Below are positions 1-5,803 of a stretch of 5,803 nt of DNA, piece after piece. The stretch comes from Rhodocyclaceae bacterium UBA2250. GTDB lineage: Bacteria > Pseudomonadota > Gammaproteobacteria > Burkholderiales > Rhodocyclaceae. Positions within the stretch are counted from its first letter, which is position 1; every line of letters begins with the position of its first letter. Made by a program: the position numbers and the translations under genes. The notes beneath the pieces were generated by a model. The model made no database searches, was not told the origin of the DNA, and saw only the letters and a program-made list of their open reading frames with translations. Location of the stretch: NCBI GenBank assembly GCA_002347285.1, contig DDXW01000068.1:28565-34367 (forward strand), written 5' to 3'.

Positions 1-600
1 CTGAACGCCGCCATCGAGGCGGCGCGTGCCGGCGAGGCGGGGCGCGGCTTCGCCGTCGTCGCCGACGAGGTGCGCGACCTGTCGGCGCGCACCTCGCAAT
101 TCTCGCAGCAGATCAATACCCTCATGCAGGGCATGCAGGTCTCGGTCAAGCAGACCGAAGCGGCCATCCAGGCCATGGCCAGCCAGGACATGACCTTCGC
201 CCTCGAATCGAAGCAGCAGGTGGAACAGATCATCCGCACCATGGAGAAGCAGAACAGCGCACGCATCAAGGCGCTCGGCTCGCTGGGCGGCAGCGCGGCA
301 GCGGTGGAAGCGCTGGTCGGCAAGGCGGTGACCGCATTGCAGTTCCAGGACATGGTGTCGCAGTTGCTGGCGCATATCCTGCAGCGCGTTGATGCGCTCG
401 ACGGCGTTATCGGTCGCCTGAATGCCCTGGGCAGCACCCTCGACAGGGAAGCGGCCGATGACGATGCGCGTGGCGCGATCGCATCGCTGCGCGAGGAACA
501 AGAGCGGATCGCCGCCGCTTTGCGCGACATCCAACCCAAGACCATCCACAATCCCGTCGACCAGAAGGCAATGACCGAAGGCGACATCGAACTCTTCTGA
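1..600 (+). CDS. Methyl-accepting chemotaxis-type receptor with CheZ-like C-terminal extension (3' part only)
   Basis: The reading frame is open from base 1 to the TGA at 598-600, giving the last 199 residues of a gene that starts upstream. Residues 1-27 are the highly conserved tip of the MCP cytoplasmic hairpin (LNAAIEAARAGE, then RGFAVVADEVR), the part that contacts CheA and CheW. The returning helix continues to about residue 100. After that the protein departs from ordinary MCPs: residues 115-121 read FQDMVSQ within a predicted amphipathic helix (about 105-145), followed by a charged helix, a short Pro-containing linker and the ending GDIELF. FQDMVSQLL closely resembles the FQDLTGQVI catalytic segment of CheZ, the CheY-P phosphatase, with the Asp and Gln four residues apart (here residues 117 and 121). 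There is no NWETF-type CheR/CheB tether. It lies 14 bases before cheY. The sensor part, and whether it is membrane-bound, are outside the window. The receptor-family call is secure; phosphatase activity is inference. Confidence 0.9.
   Translation: MNAAIEAARAGEAGRGFAVVADEVRDLSARTSQFSQQINTLMQGMQVSVKQTEAAIQAMASQDMTFALESKQQVEQIIRTMEKQNSARIKALGSLGGSAAAVEALVGKAVTALQFQDMVSQLLAHILQRVDALDGVIGRLNALGSTLDREAADDDARGAIASLREEQERIAAALRDIQPKTIHNPVDQKAMTEGDIELF
343..363 (+). other. CheZ-like FQDxxxQ phosphatase motif in the receptor C-terminus
   Basis: These seven codons encode FQDMVSQ, with Asp at 349-351 and Gln at 361-363. In E. coli CheZ the catalytic Gln147 and neighbouring Asp143 sit in FQDLTGQ, the same spacing and the same preceding Phe-Gln. 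The match is seen in the sequence; the functional reading rests on recalled CheZ sequence and has not been tested by alignment. Confidence 0.55.
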
Positions 601-601
601 C

Positions 602-606
602 AGGAG
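602..606 (+). promoter_or_regulatory. Ribosome binding site of cheY
   Basis: AGGAG lies eight bases before the ATG at 615 and begins one base after the upstream stop codon. It fixes the cheY start and suggests translation closely following the upstream receptor gene. Confidence 0.8.
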
Positions 607-614
607 CATTCAAC

Positions 615-980
615 ATGGCCAAATCGATTCTCGCGGTCGACGACTCCGCATCCATCCGCCAGATGGTGGGTTTCACTCTCAAGAGCTCCGGTTACGAGGT
701 GGTCGAAGCCGTCGACGGCATGGATGGTCTCGAGAAGGCGAAAGGCAAGTCCTTCAGCCTGGTCCTGACCGACCAGAACATGCCGCGCATGGATGGCCTG
801 TCGTTGATCAAGAACCTGCGCAGTCTGCCCCAGTACAAGACCGTGCCGATCCTGATGCTGACCACCGAGTCCTCGGATGCGATGAAGCAGCAAGGCCGGG
901 CCGTCGGCGCCACGGGCTGGCTGGTCAAGCCCTTCGATCCGCAGAAACTCGTCGAGGTCGTGAAGAAAGTGATCGGCTGA
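615..980 (+). CDS. cheY: Chemotaxis response regulator CheY
   Basis: This is a 121-residue single receiver domain with no output domain, the normal size for CheY. It accepts phosphate from CheA and carries the signal, usually to FliM at the flagellar switch. Visible landmarks are the acidic pair Asp9-Asp10, the phospho-acceptor Asp53 in TDQNMPRMDG, the switch Thr83 in LTTE, and Lys105 in LVKPF. Asn55 (two after the Asp) and Glu85 (two after the Thr) match E. coli Asn59 and Glu89, positions known to tune dephosphorylation. The aromatic switch position, Tyr106 in E. coli, is Trp102 here. The ATG at 615 is preceded by a good Shine-Dalgarno and gives the usual short N-terminus (MAKSILAVDD). It sits between a receptor-like gene and cheA, so it is very probably the cognate regulator of this kinase. 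An alternative name such as cheY1 cannot be settled without the genome. Confidence 0.96.
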   Translation: MAKSILAVDDSASIRQMVGFTLKSSGYEVVEAVDGMDGLEKAKGKSFSLVLTDQNMPRMDGLSLIKNLRSLPQYKTVPILMLTTESSDAMKQQGRAVGATGWLVKPFDPQKLVEVVKKVIG

Positions 981-1005
981 CCGCCGCCGTCCGTGCACGG
1001 CCGTC

Positions 1006-1013
1006 AAAGGAGG
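1006..1013 (+). promoter_or_regulatory. Ribosome binding site of cheA
   Basis: AAAGGAGG is a near-perfect anti-16S match four bases before the ATG at 1018. The spacing is short but far better than for the next in-frame ATG at 1030, so 1018 is chosen as the start. It lies within the 37-base cheY-cheA gap. Confidence 0.8.
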
Positions 1014-1017
1014 CGCC

Positions 1018-3159
1018 ATGGCAATCGACATGAGCCAGTTCTACCAGGTCTTCTTCGAGGAGGCCGGCGAACATCTGGCCAGCATGGAAAACCTGCTGCT
1101 CACGCTGGATGTCGATAATCCTGACAGCGAGCAGCTCAACGCGATCTTCCGGGCCGCCCACTCGATCAAGGGCTCGAGCGGGACATTCGGCTTCACCGAT
1201 CTGGCGGACGTCACGCACATTCTCGAGAACCTGCTCGACCGCGTGCGCAAGGGCGAACTCAAGCTGCGCAACGACATGATCGACGCCTTCCTCGACGCCG
1301 GCGACGTCTTGAAGAACCTGCTGGCCGCGCATCAGGGCGAGGGCGAGCCCGACCGCCCAGCCGCCGAGGCCATCTGCCAGCGCCTGCGCCGACTGACCGA
1401 GGACAGCGCTCCCGTCCCGCAGGCGGCCTCCGCCGCCCCGCCAGCGCCGAGTTCCGAGGCTGCGGTCGCCAACGGGGAACCCGGCCTCGATCTCTTCTTC
1501 GTGCTCGAAGGCGATCCCGCCGCCGCCGAGAGCACGCTCGACAACCTGATGGCCGAGCTGGCGGAAACCGGCACGGTGCGCATCGTCGGGCGCGCCGCGA
1601 CCAGCGAACATCCCTGGCATCTGCAGTTGATCGGCGCGGCGGATGCGGAGAGCGTGCGCGGCATGCTCGAGTTCGTCGCCCGCAACGACAGCATCCGCAT
1701 CGCCCCGCTGGGGCAGGACGATACGACGGTACTCGGCGATGCGCCCGATGGTGCCTACGGCTTCTTCGACGCACCGGTTGCCGCGGAGCCGGCCGCCGAC
1801 GACAGTTTCGGCTTCTTCGAGCCGCTGCCGCAAGCGGCCGCCGCGGAGGAAGCCGCCTATGGCTTCTTCGAACCCTTGCCGCCGCCGGCTGCGCCGGCCG
1901 TTCCCGTTGCCAGCGTCAAGCCCGTTGCCGACAGGGAGGCGAAGCGCCCCGCCGCCCCCGCGGCCAAGCCGGTGGCGGCGGACACCACGATTCGGGTCGG
2001 CGTGGACAAGGTCGACCAGCTCATCAACCTGGTCGGCGAACTCGTCATCACCCAGGCGATGCTGGCGCAGTCGGCCTCGCAGATCGACCCGGTCGAGTTC
2101 GAGCGGCTGCACAACGGCCTGATCCAGCTCGAGCGCAACACGCGCGACCTGCAGGAGTCGGTGATGTCGATCCGCATGATGCCGATGTCGGTGGTCTTCT
2201 CGCGCTTCCCGCGCGTGGTGCGCGACCTGTCGCAGAAGCTCGGCAAGCAGGTCGAGCTCAAGACCTCCGGCGAGAGCACAGAGCTCGACAAGGGCCTGAT
2301 CGAGCGCATCACCGATCCGCTCACCCACCTGATCCGCAACAGCCTCGACCACGGCATCGAGATGCCCGACGAGCGCGTCGCCAAGGGCAAGCAGCCGGCC
2401 GGCACGATCACGCTGTCGGCCTATCACCAGAGCGGCAACATCGTCATCGAGGTGGGCGACGACGGCGCCGGCCTCAATCGCCAGAAGATCCTCGCCAAGG
2501 CGAAGGAGCGCGGGCTCAACGTCCATGACCAGATGACCGACCAGGAAGTCTTCGCCCTGATCTTCGAAGCCGGCTTCTCCACCGCCGACCAGATCACCGA
2601 GGTGTCGGGTCGCGGCGTCGGCATGGATGTCGTCAAGAAGAACATCACCGCGATGGGCGGACGCGTCGACATCGACTCGATGGCGGGCATCGGCACGCGC
2701 ATGACGGTGCGCCTGCCGCTGACGCTGGCGATTCTCGACGGCATGTCGGTCGCGGTGGGCAACGAGACCTACATCATTCCGCTCGGCTACGTGATCGAAT
2801 CGCTGCAGGCCGAACGCGGCATGATCAAGAGCGTTTCCGGCGTCGAACGGCTGATCCAGGTGCGCGGTGAATACCTGCCGGTGGTCATCCTCCACGAGAT
2901 CTTCGACGTGCCCGGCGCCGTCGCCGCCCTCGACGAGGGCATCATGATCATCCTCGAAGCCGACGGCGTGAAGGCCGCGCTGTTCGTCGATGCGATGGTC
3001 GGTCAGCACCAGGTCGTGATCAAGAGCCTCGAATCGAACTACCGGAAGGTCCACGGCGTGTCCGGCGCGACGATCATGGGCGACGGCCGCGTCGCATTGA
3101 TTCTCGATGTCTCGACGCTCGTCGGCATGGCGCGCCATGCGTTGCCGGCAGCCGCCTGA
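1018..3159 (+). CDS. cheA: Chemotaxis histidine kinase CheA
   Basis: This 713-residue cytoplasmic kinase (E. coli CheA is about 654) autophosphorylates under receptor control and donates phosphate to CheY. P1 (about 1-125) has the phospho-His48 in FRAAHSIKGSSG; Lys51, His67 and Glu70 fall at the same numbers as in E. coli. A Pro/Ala-rich linker leads to a P2-like domain (about 157-230), recognised from the pattern ending LEFVARNDSIRI. A second Ala/Pro linker (231-322) carries three GFF motifs. P3, the dimerisation helices, begins near 325 (RVGVDKVDQLINLVGELV). P4, the ATPase, has the N box HLIRNSLDHGIE (437-448), G1 DDGAGLN (481-487), F box FEAGFS (516-521) and G2 GRGVGMD (531-537). P5 (about 572-713) is the CheW-like domain that binds CheW and receptors. 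All catalytic boxes are intact, so it should be active. The extra length is in the linkers. It is followed by cheW after 20 bases. Confidence 0.97.
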   Translation: MAIDMSQFYQVFFEEAGEHLASMENLLLTLDVDNPDSEQLNAIFRAAHSIKGSSGTFGFTDLADVTHILENLLDRVRKGELKLRNDMIDAFLDAGDVLKNLLAAHQGEGEPDRPAAEAICQRLRRLTEDSAPVPQAASAAPPAPSSEAAVANGEPGLDLFFVLEGDPAAAESTLDNLMAELAETGTVRIVGRAATSEHPWHLQLIGAADAESVRGMLEFVARNDSIRIAPLGQDDTTVLGDAPDGAYGFFDAPVAAEPAADDSFGFFEPLPQAAAAEEAAYGFFEPLPPPAAPAVPVASVKPVADREAKRPAAPAAKPVAADTTIRVGVDKVDQLINLVGELVITQAMLAQSASQIDPVEFERLHNGLIQLERNTRDLQESVMSIRMMPMSVVFSRFPRVVRDLSQKLGKQVELKTSGESTELDKGLIERITDPLTHLIRNSLDHGIEMPDERVAKGKQPAGTITLSAYHQSGNIVIEVGDDGAGLNRQKILAKAKERGLNVHDQMTDQEVFALIFEAGFSTADQITEVSGRGVGMDVVKKNITAMGGRVDIDSMAGIGTRMTVRLPLTLAILDGMSVAVGNETYIIPLGYVIESLQAERGMIKSVSGVERLIQVRGEYLPVVILHEIFDVPGAVAALDEGIMIILEADGVKAALFVDAMVGQHQVVIKSLESNYRKVHGVSGATIMGDGRVALILDVSTLVGMARHALPAAA
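1756..1881 (+). repeat. Three in-frame GFF motifs, 51-base period, in the CheA P2-P3 linker
   Basis: The linker encodes YGFFDAP (residues 247-253), FGFFEPLP (264-271) and YGFFEPLP (281-288). Each starts exactly 17 residues after the last. At DNA level GGCTTCTTCGA is identical at 1759, 1810 and 1861. The flanking Ala/Pro/acidic spacers differ, and the last two units differ at several bases while encoding nearly the same peptide, so this is an old, maintained repeat rather than recent slippage. An aromatic short linear motif in a disordered linker suggests a docking site, but the partner is unknown. Confidence 0.85.
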
Positions 3160-3166
3160 AATCAAC

Positions 3167-3172
3167 AAGGAG
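3167..3172 (+). promoter_or_regulatory. Ribosome binding site of cheW
   Basis: AAGGAG lies seven bases before the ATG at 3180, inside the 20-base cheA-cheW gap. This supports the chosen start and independent translation of cheW within a shared message. Confidence 0.8.
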
Positions 3173-3179
3173 AGCCCGC

Positions 3180-3683
3180 ATGGTTCAGGAAAACATCACC
3201 AAGCCCGACGCCGGCGACGAAGGCGGCTATGCCCAGGAATACCTGACCTTCACGCTCGGTCCCGAGGAGTACGCGATCGACATCCTCAAGGTGCAGGAGA
3301 TCCGCGGCTACGAGCAGCCGACCACCATCGCCAATGCGCCGCCCTTCATCAAGGGCGTGATCAACCTGCGCGGCACCATCGTGCCGATCGTCGATATGCG
3401 CATCAAGTTCGGGGTCGGCAAGGCCGAGTACACGCCGTTCACCGTGGTCATCATCCTTTCCATCGGCGGGCGCGTGGTCGGCATCGTCGTCGATGGCGTT
3501 TCCGACGTCACCAGTCTGCGTGCCGACCAGGTGCGCCCGGCGCCGGAGTTCGCCGCAACGGTGGATACCCGCTACATCAAGGGGCTCGGCACGCTCGGCG
3601 AGCGCATGCTGATTGTCGTCGATATCGAAAAGCTGATGCTGTCCGCCGAGATGGCATTGGTGGACCAGGCGACGGAAAGCTGA
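3180..3683 (+). CDS. cheW: Chemotaxis coupling protein CheW
   Basis: This 167-residue cytoplasmic adaptor consists of one CheW-like domain, the family's usual length. It links receptor hairpin tips to the CheA P5 domain in signalling arrays. The first 18 or so residues are a polar, acidic extension. The fold then runs from YLTFTLGPEEYAIDI to LIVVDIEKLM. Diagnostic stretches are VQEIRGYEQPTTIANAP (38-54) and FIKGVINLRGTIVPIVDMR (56-74). Arg64 in NLRG and Glu40 in VQEI line up with the conserved Arg62 and Glu38 of E. coli CheW by my reading. The later GIVVDGVSDV segment is also typical. No receiver domain is attached, so it is not CheV. It lies directly between cheA and a receptor gene, which makes it the likely dedicated coupler for this pathway. 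No odd features were seen. Confidence 0.96.
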   Translation: MVQENITKPDAGDEGGYAQEYLTFTLGPEEYAIDILKVQEIRGYEQPTTIANAPPFIKGVINLRGTIVPIVDMRIKFGVGKAEYTPFTVVIILSIGGRVVGIVVDGVSDVTSLRADQVRPAPEFAATVDTRYIKGLGTLGERMLIVVDIEKLMLSAEMALVDQATES

Positions 3684-3698
3684 GTACGCCTGCCAATC

Positions 3699-3703
3699 GG
3701 AGG
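3699..3703 (+). promoter_or_regulatory. Ribosome binding site deciding the GTG start of the downstream receptor
   Basis: GGAGG lies eight bases before the GTG at 3712, but only two before an in-frame GTG at 3706. The spacing therefore favours 3712, which also gives the typical receptor N-terminus MKLTLRAKLLL. Confidence 0.75.
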
Positions 3704-3711
3704 GAGTGACC

Positions 3712-5803
3712 GTGAAACTGACCTTGCGTGCCAAGTTGTTGTTGATGGTGGCGCTGCCGCTTGCCGGGCTGCTCTGGGTTTCGGCCTGGAATACCGTGGA
3801 GAAGATCACTCTCTCGCGCGAGATGGGGAGTCTGCAGAGACTGGTCGAGGTGGCTACCCGCGTCGGCGCGTTGGCGCACGAGCTGCAGAAGGAACGCGGC
3901 ATGAGTGCCGGCTTCCTCGGCAGCAAGGGCGTCAATTTCGCCAAGGAACTGCCTCAACAGCGCGAGGTCAGTGAAAAACGCCGGAAAGAGCTGGCAGACG
4001 CCCTGGCGGGCTTCGATGCCGAGCATTTCGGCGGCCAGCTCGGCAGCCTGGTCGCGAACGGCACCCAAATGCTCGGCGGCCTGGCCGAGAAACGCCAGGC
4101 GGTGACTGCGCTCGCCATCCCCGGACCAGAGGCCATCGGTTTCTATACCAAGACCATTGCCGCCTTGCTGGCGATTCCCGGTCAGTTGGCGTCATTGAGC
4201 CCGGACAAGGATATCGCGCGCCTGGCATCCTCCTATGGAGCGCTGCTGCAGACCAAGGAACGAGCCGGCATCGAGCGCGCGACGCTTTCCAACGTGCTGA
4301 GCGCCGACCGGTTCACGCCGGAGATGCTGGTGCGTTTCGTCAGCAACGCCGCCGAGCAGGAGACCTGGTATGGCATCTTCAATCAGTATGCCAGCACCGA
4401 GCACGGCAGGTTCGCCATGGAGAAGCTGCGCGGTGCTGCGGTCGACGAGGTCGTGGCGACGAAGAAGGCCGCACTGGAGAAGATGAACGCGCCGGCACTG
4501 GGCCTGGATCCGACGCAGTGGTTCAAGACCGCGACCGCGCGAATCGACCTGATGAAGGAAGTCGAGGACCGGCTGGCCGCCGACATGACCGCGGCGATGC
4601 GCGAGCTCGAGAGCACCAGCACCCTGATCGCCTGGTTCTACGCGTGCACGACGGTCATCGCCGGCCTGCTGGTGTTGGCCATCAGCCTGTTCATGACGCG
4701 CCGTATCTTGGCGCAGATCGGCGGCGAGCCGGAAGCGGCGGTCGGGGTGGCGCATGCGGTCGCGGACGGCAAGCTCGACAACGAGATCGTCCTCGCGCCG
4801 GGCGACGGCAGCAGCCTGCTGTTCTCGATGCAGCGCATGCAGACGCAGCTGCGCGAGCGCATCGCGGCCGAGCGCGCGGTGGCGCAGGAGAACCTGCGCA
4901 TCCGCATCGCCCTCGACAACGTCTCGACCGGCGTGATGATCGCCGACAACGAGCGCAACATCATCTATGCGAACAAGGCGGTGGTCGGCGTGCTGCGCGG
5001 CGCGCAGGACGGCATCCGCAAGCAGCTGCCCAACTTCGACGCGGACAAGCTGGTCGGCGCCAGCATCGACGGTTTCCACAAGAACCCCGCGCACCAGGCG
5101 AAGCTGCTGGCCGAGTTCACCCAGACCCATGTCGCCCACCTCGAGATCGGCGATCGGCACATGACCGTCGCGGCGAACCCGGTGATCGACCACGACGGCC
5201 AGCGTCTCGGCGCGGTCGCCGAATGGCGCGACCGTACCCAGGAGGTGCTGGCGGAGCGGGAACTGAAGAGCCTGCTCGACGCTGCGGTGCAGGGCGACTT
5301 CAGCAAGCGCATCGAGACGATCGGCAAGCAGGGCTTCTTCCTGGAAATGGCCGGCGGCATGAACCAGCTGATGGGCATCGTCGCGCAGGGGCTCGAGGAT
5401 ATCGCGCGCGTGCTGAAGGCCGTGGCGGGCGGTGATCTGTCCCGCACGATCGATGCCGATTACGCCGGCACGCTGGGAGAGCTGAAGAACGACACCAACA
5501 CCACGGTGGACCGCCTGCGCGCCGTGGTCGGCCAGATCATGGAAGCCACCGAGGCGATCAACACGGCGGCGCAGCAGATCGCGGCGGGCAATGCCGACCT
5601 GTCGTCGCGCACCGAGGAGCAGGCGTCGAGCCTGGAGGAAACCGCCTCGTCGATGGAACAGCTCAACAGCACGGTGAAGAACAATGCCGAGAACGCCCAG
5701 CAGGCCTCCGCGCTGGCCGCCGAGTCGAACGGCATCGCCGCCAAGGGCGGGGCGATGGTCGGCCGCGTGGTCGACACGATGAGCGGCATCCAGGCGAGCT
5801 CGC
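3712..5803 (+). CDS. Transmembrane methyl-accepting chemotaxis protein: NIT-HAMP-PAS-HAMP-HAMP-MCP (3' end missing)
   Basis: The frame runs from GTG 3712 to the window end without a stop, giving 697 residues plus one base. TM1 is about residues 8-26 and TM2 about 305-328, enclosing a helical periplasmic domain. That domain has both hallmarks of a NIT (nitrate/nitrite-sensing) fold: LQKERGMSAGFLGSKG (58-73) and KERAGIERA (182-190). A HAMP unit follows (about 329-386, with IGGEP at 336-340), then a PAS domain (about 394-512, starting IALDNVSTGVMIADNERNII). Two consecutive HAMP-like units come next (about 514-564 and 565-610). The methyl-accepting helix then begins: RTEEQASSLEETASSMEQL fits methylation sites at Glu636, Glu643 and Gln650, seven apart as in Tsr. 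The hairpin tip lies beyond the window. It probably binds this operon's CheW-CheA. The ligand is unproven: NIT suggests nitrate/nitrite, and the PAS could bind a cofactor. The start is GTG, with 28 bases after cheW. Confidence 0.94.
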   Translation, partial: MKLTLRAKLLLMVALPLAGLLWVSAWNTVEKITLSREMGSLQRLVEVATRVGALAHELQKERGMSAGFLGSKGVNFAKELPQQREVSEKRRKELADALAGFDAEHFGGQLGSLVANGTQMLGGLAEKRQAVTALAIPGPEAIGFYTKTIAALLAIPGQLASLSPDKDIARLASSYGALLQTKERAGIERATLSNVLSADRFTPEMLVRFVSNAAEQETWYGIFNQYASTEHGRFAMEKLRGAAVDEVVATKKAALEKMNAPALGLDPTQWFKTATARIDLMKEVEDRLAADMTAAMRELESTSTLIAWFYACTTVIAGLLVLAISLFMTRRILAQIGGEPEAAVGVAHAVADGKLDNEIVLAPGDGSSLLFSMQRMQTQLRERIAAERAVAQENLRIRIALDNVSTGVMIADNERNIIYANKAVVGVLRGAQDGIRKQLPNFDADKLVGASIDGFHKNPAHQAKLLAEFTQTHVAHLEIGDRHMTVAANPVIDHDGQRLGAVAEWRDRTQEVLAERELKSLLDAAVQGDFSKRIETIGKQGFFLEMAGGMNQLMGIVAQGLEDIARVLKAVAGGDLSRTIDADYAGTLGELKNDTNTTVDRLRAVVGQIMEATEAINTAAQQIAAGNADLSSRTEEQASSLEETASSMEQLNSTVKNNAENAQQASALAAESNGIAAKGGAMVGRVVDTMSGIQASS

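Noticed and set aside
70..72. GTG as the start of a 176-residue protein
   Set aside because: The frame is open back to base 1, and the preceding codons encode the conserved MCP hairpin tip, so this is an internal codon of a longer gene.
991..1000. Perfect 10-base palindrome CCGTGCACGG between cheY and cheA
   Set aside because: It has no loop and no T-tract, so it is not a terminator. It is isolated and short enough to occur by chance in GC-rich DNA. An operator role cannot be supported.
925..3168. A 747-codon open frame on the - strand covering all of cheA
   Set aside because: It is codon-register aligned with cheA, so it stays open simply because cheA uses no TTA, CTA or TCA codons, as expected at high GC3. 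Its product is low-complexity, rich in His, Asp, Arg and Val-Asp repeats, with no recognisable domain, while the + strand encodes an intact CheA.
3706..3708. GTG as an alternative receptor start
   Set aside because: It is in frame but only two bases after the GGAGG Shine-Dalgarno, too close for initiation. The GTG at 3712 has normal spacing.
4192..5193. A 333-codon open frame on the - strand opposite the receptor gene
   Set aside because: It is aligned in register with the receptor codons, and its stop is the complement of a TCA serine codon at 4192. The composition is the same shadow type as the one opposite cheA.
4518..5435. A 305-codon + strand frame inside the receptor gene
   Set aside because: It lies wholly inside the well-supported NIT-PAS receptor in another frame. 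Its product is Arg/Gly/Ala-rich without domain character.

Overview
The window is one stretch of a chemotaxis operon, read entirely on the + strand. Its strongly GC-rich third codon positions, cheY-cheA-cheW order, GFF-motif CheA linker and NIT/PAS receptor suggest a betaproteobacterium, perhaps a Rhodocyclales/Azoarcus-Thauera-type organism. That placement is inference from family resemblance, not from a marker gene. No promoter, terminator, RNA gene, mobile element or CRISPR array is visible.

Layout: (1) 1-600 is the 3' end of a receptor-like gene. It has the conserved tip of the MCP signalling hairpin, then a C-terminal helical extension with a CheZ-like FQDxxxQ motif and an acidic-hydrophobic tail. 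(2) 615-980 is cheY, a single-domain response regulator. (3) 1018-3159 is cheA, a five-domain histidine kinase whose P2-P3 linker carries three GFF motifs spaced exactly 17 residues apart. (4) 3180-3683 is cheW, the coupling protein. (5) 3712-5803 is the first 697 residues of a second, membrane-bound receptor, cut by the window end: TM1, periplasmic NIT domain, TM2, HAMP, PAS, two more HAMP-like units and the start of the methyl-accepting domain. Gaps between genes are 14, 37, 20 and 28 bases, and each downstream gene has a clear Shine-Dalgarno, so the set is probably one transcript. There is no gene-free stretch above 300 bases.

How it works together: the receptors bind CheA through CheW and control its autophosphorylation at His48. 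CheA passes the phosphate to Asp53 of CheY, which acts on the flagellar switch or another output. No separate cheZ, cheR, cheB or cheD lies in the window. The most interesting reading is that the receptor-like protein just upstream of cheY carries its own CheY phosphatase element. The second point is that the downstream receptor combines a nitrate/nitrite-type periplasmic domain with a PAS domain whose His and Trp spacing matches, as I recall it, the heme PAS of Aer2. That would suit respiratory (nitrate plus oxygen) taxis.
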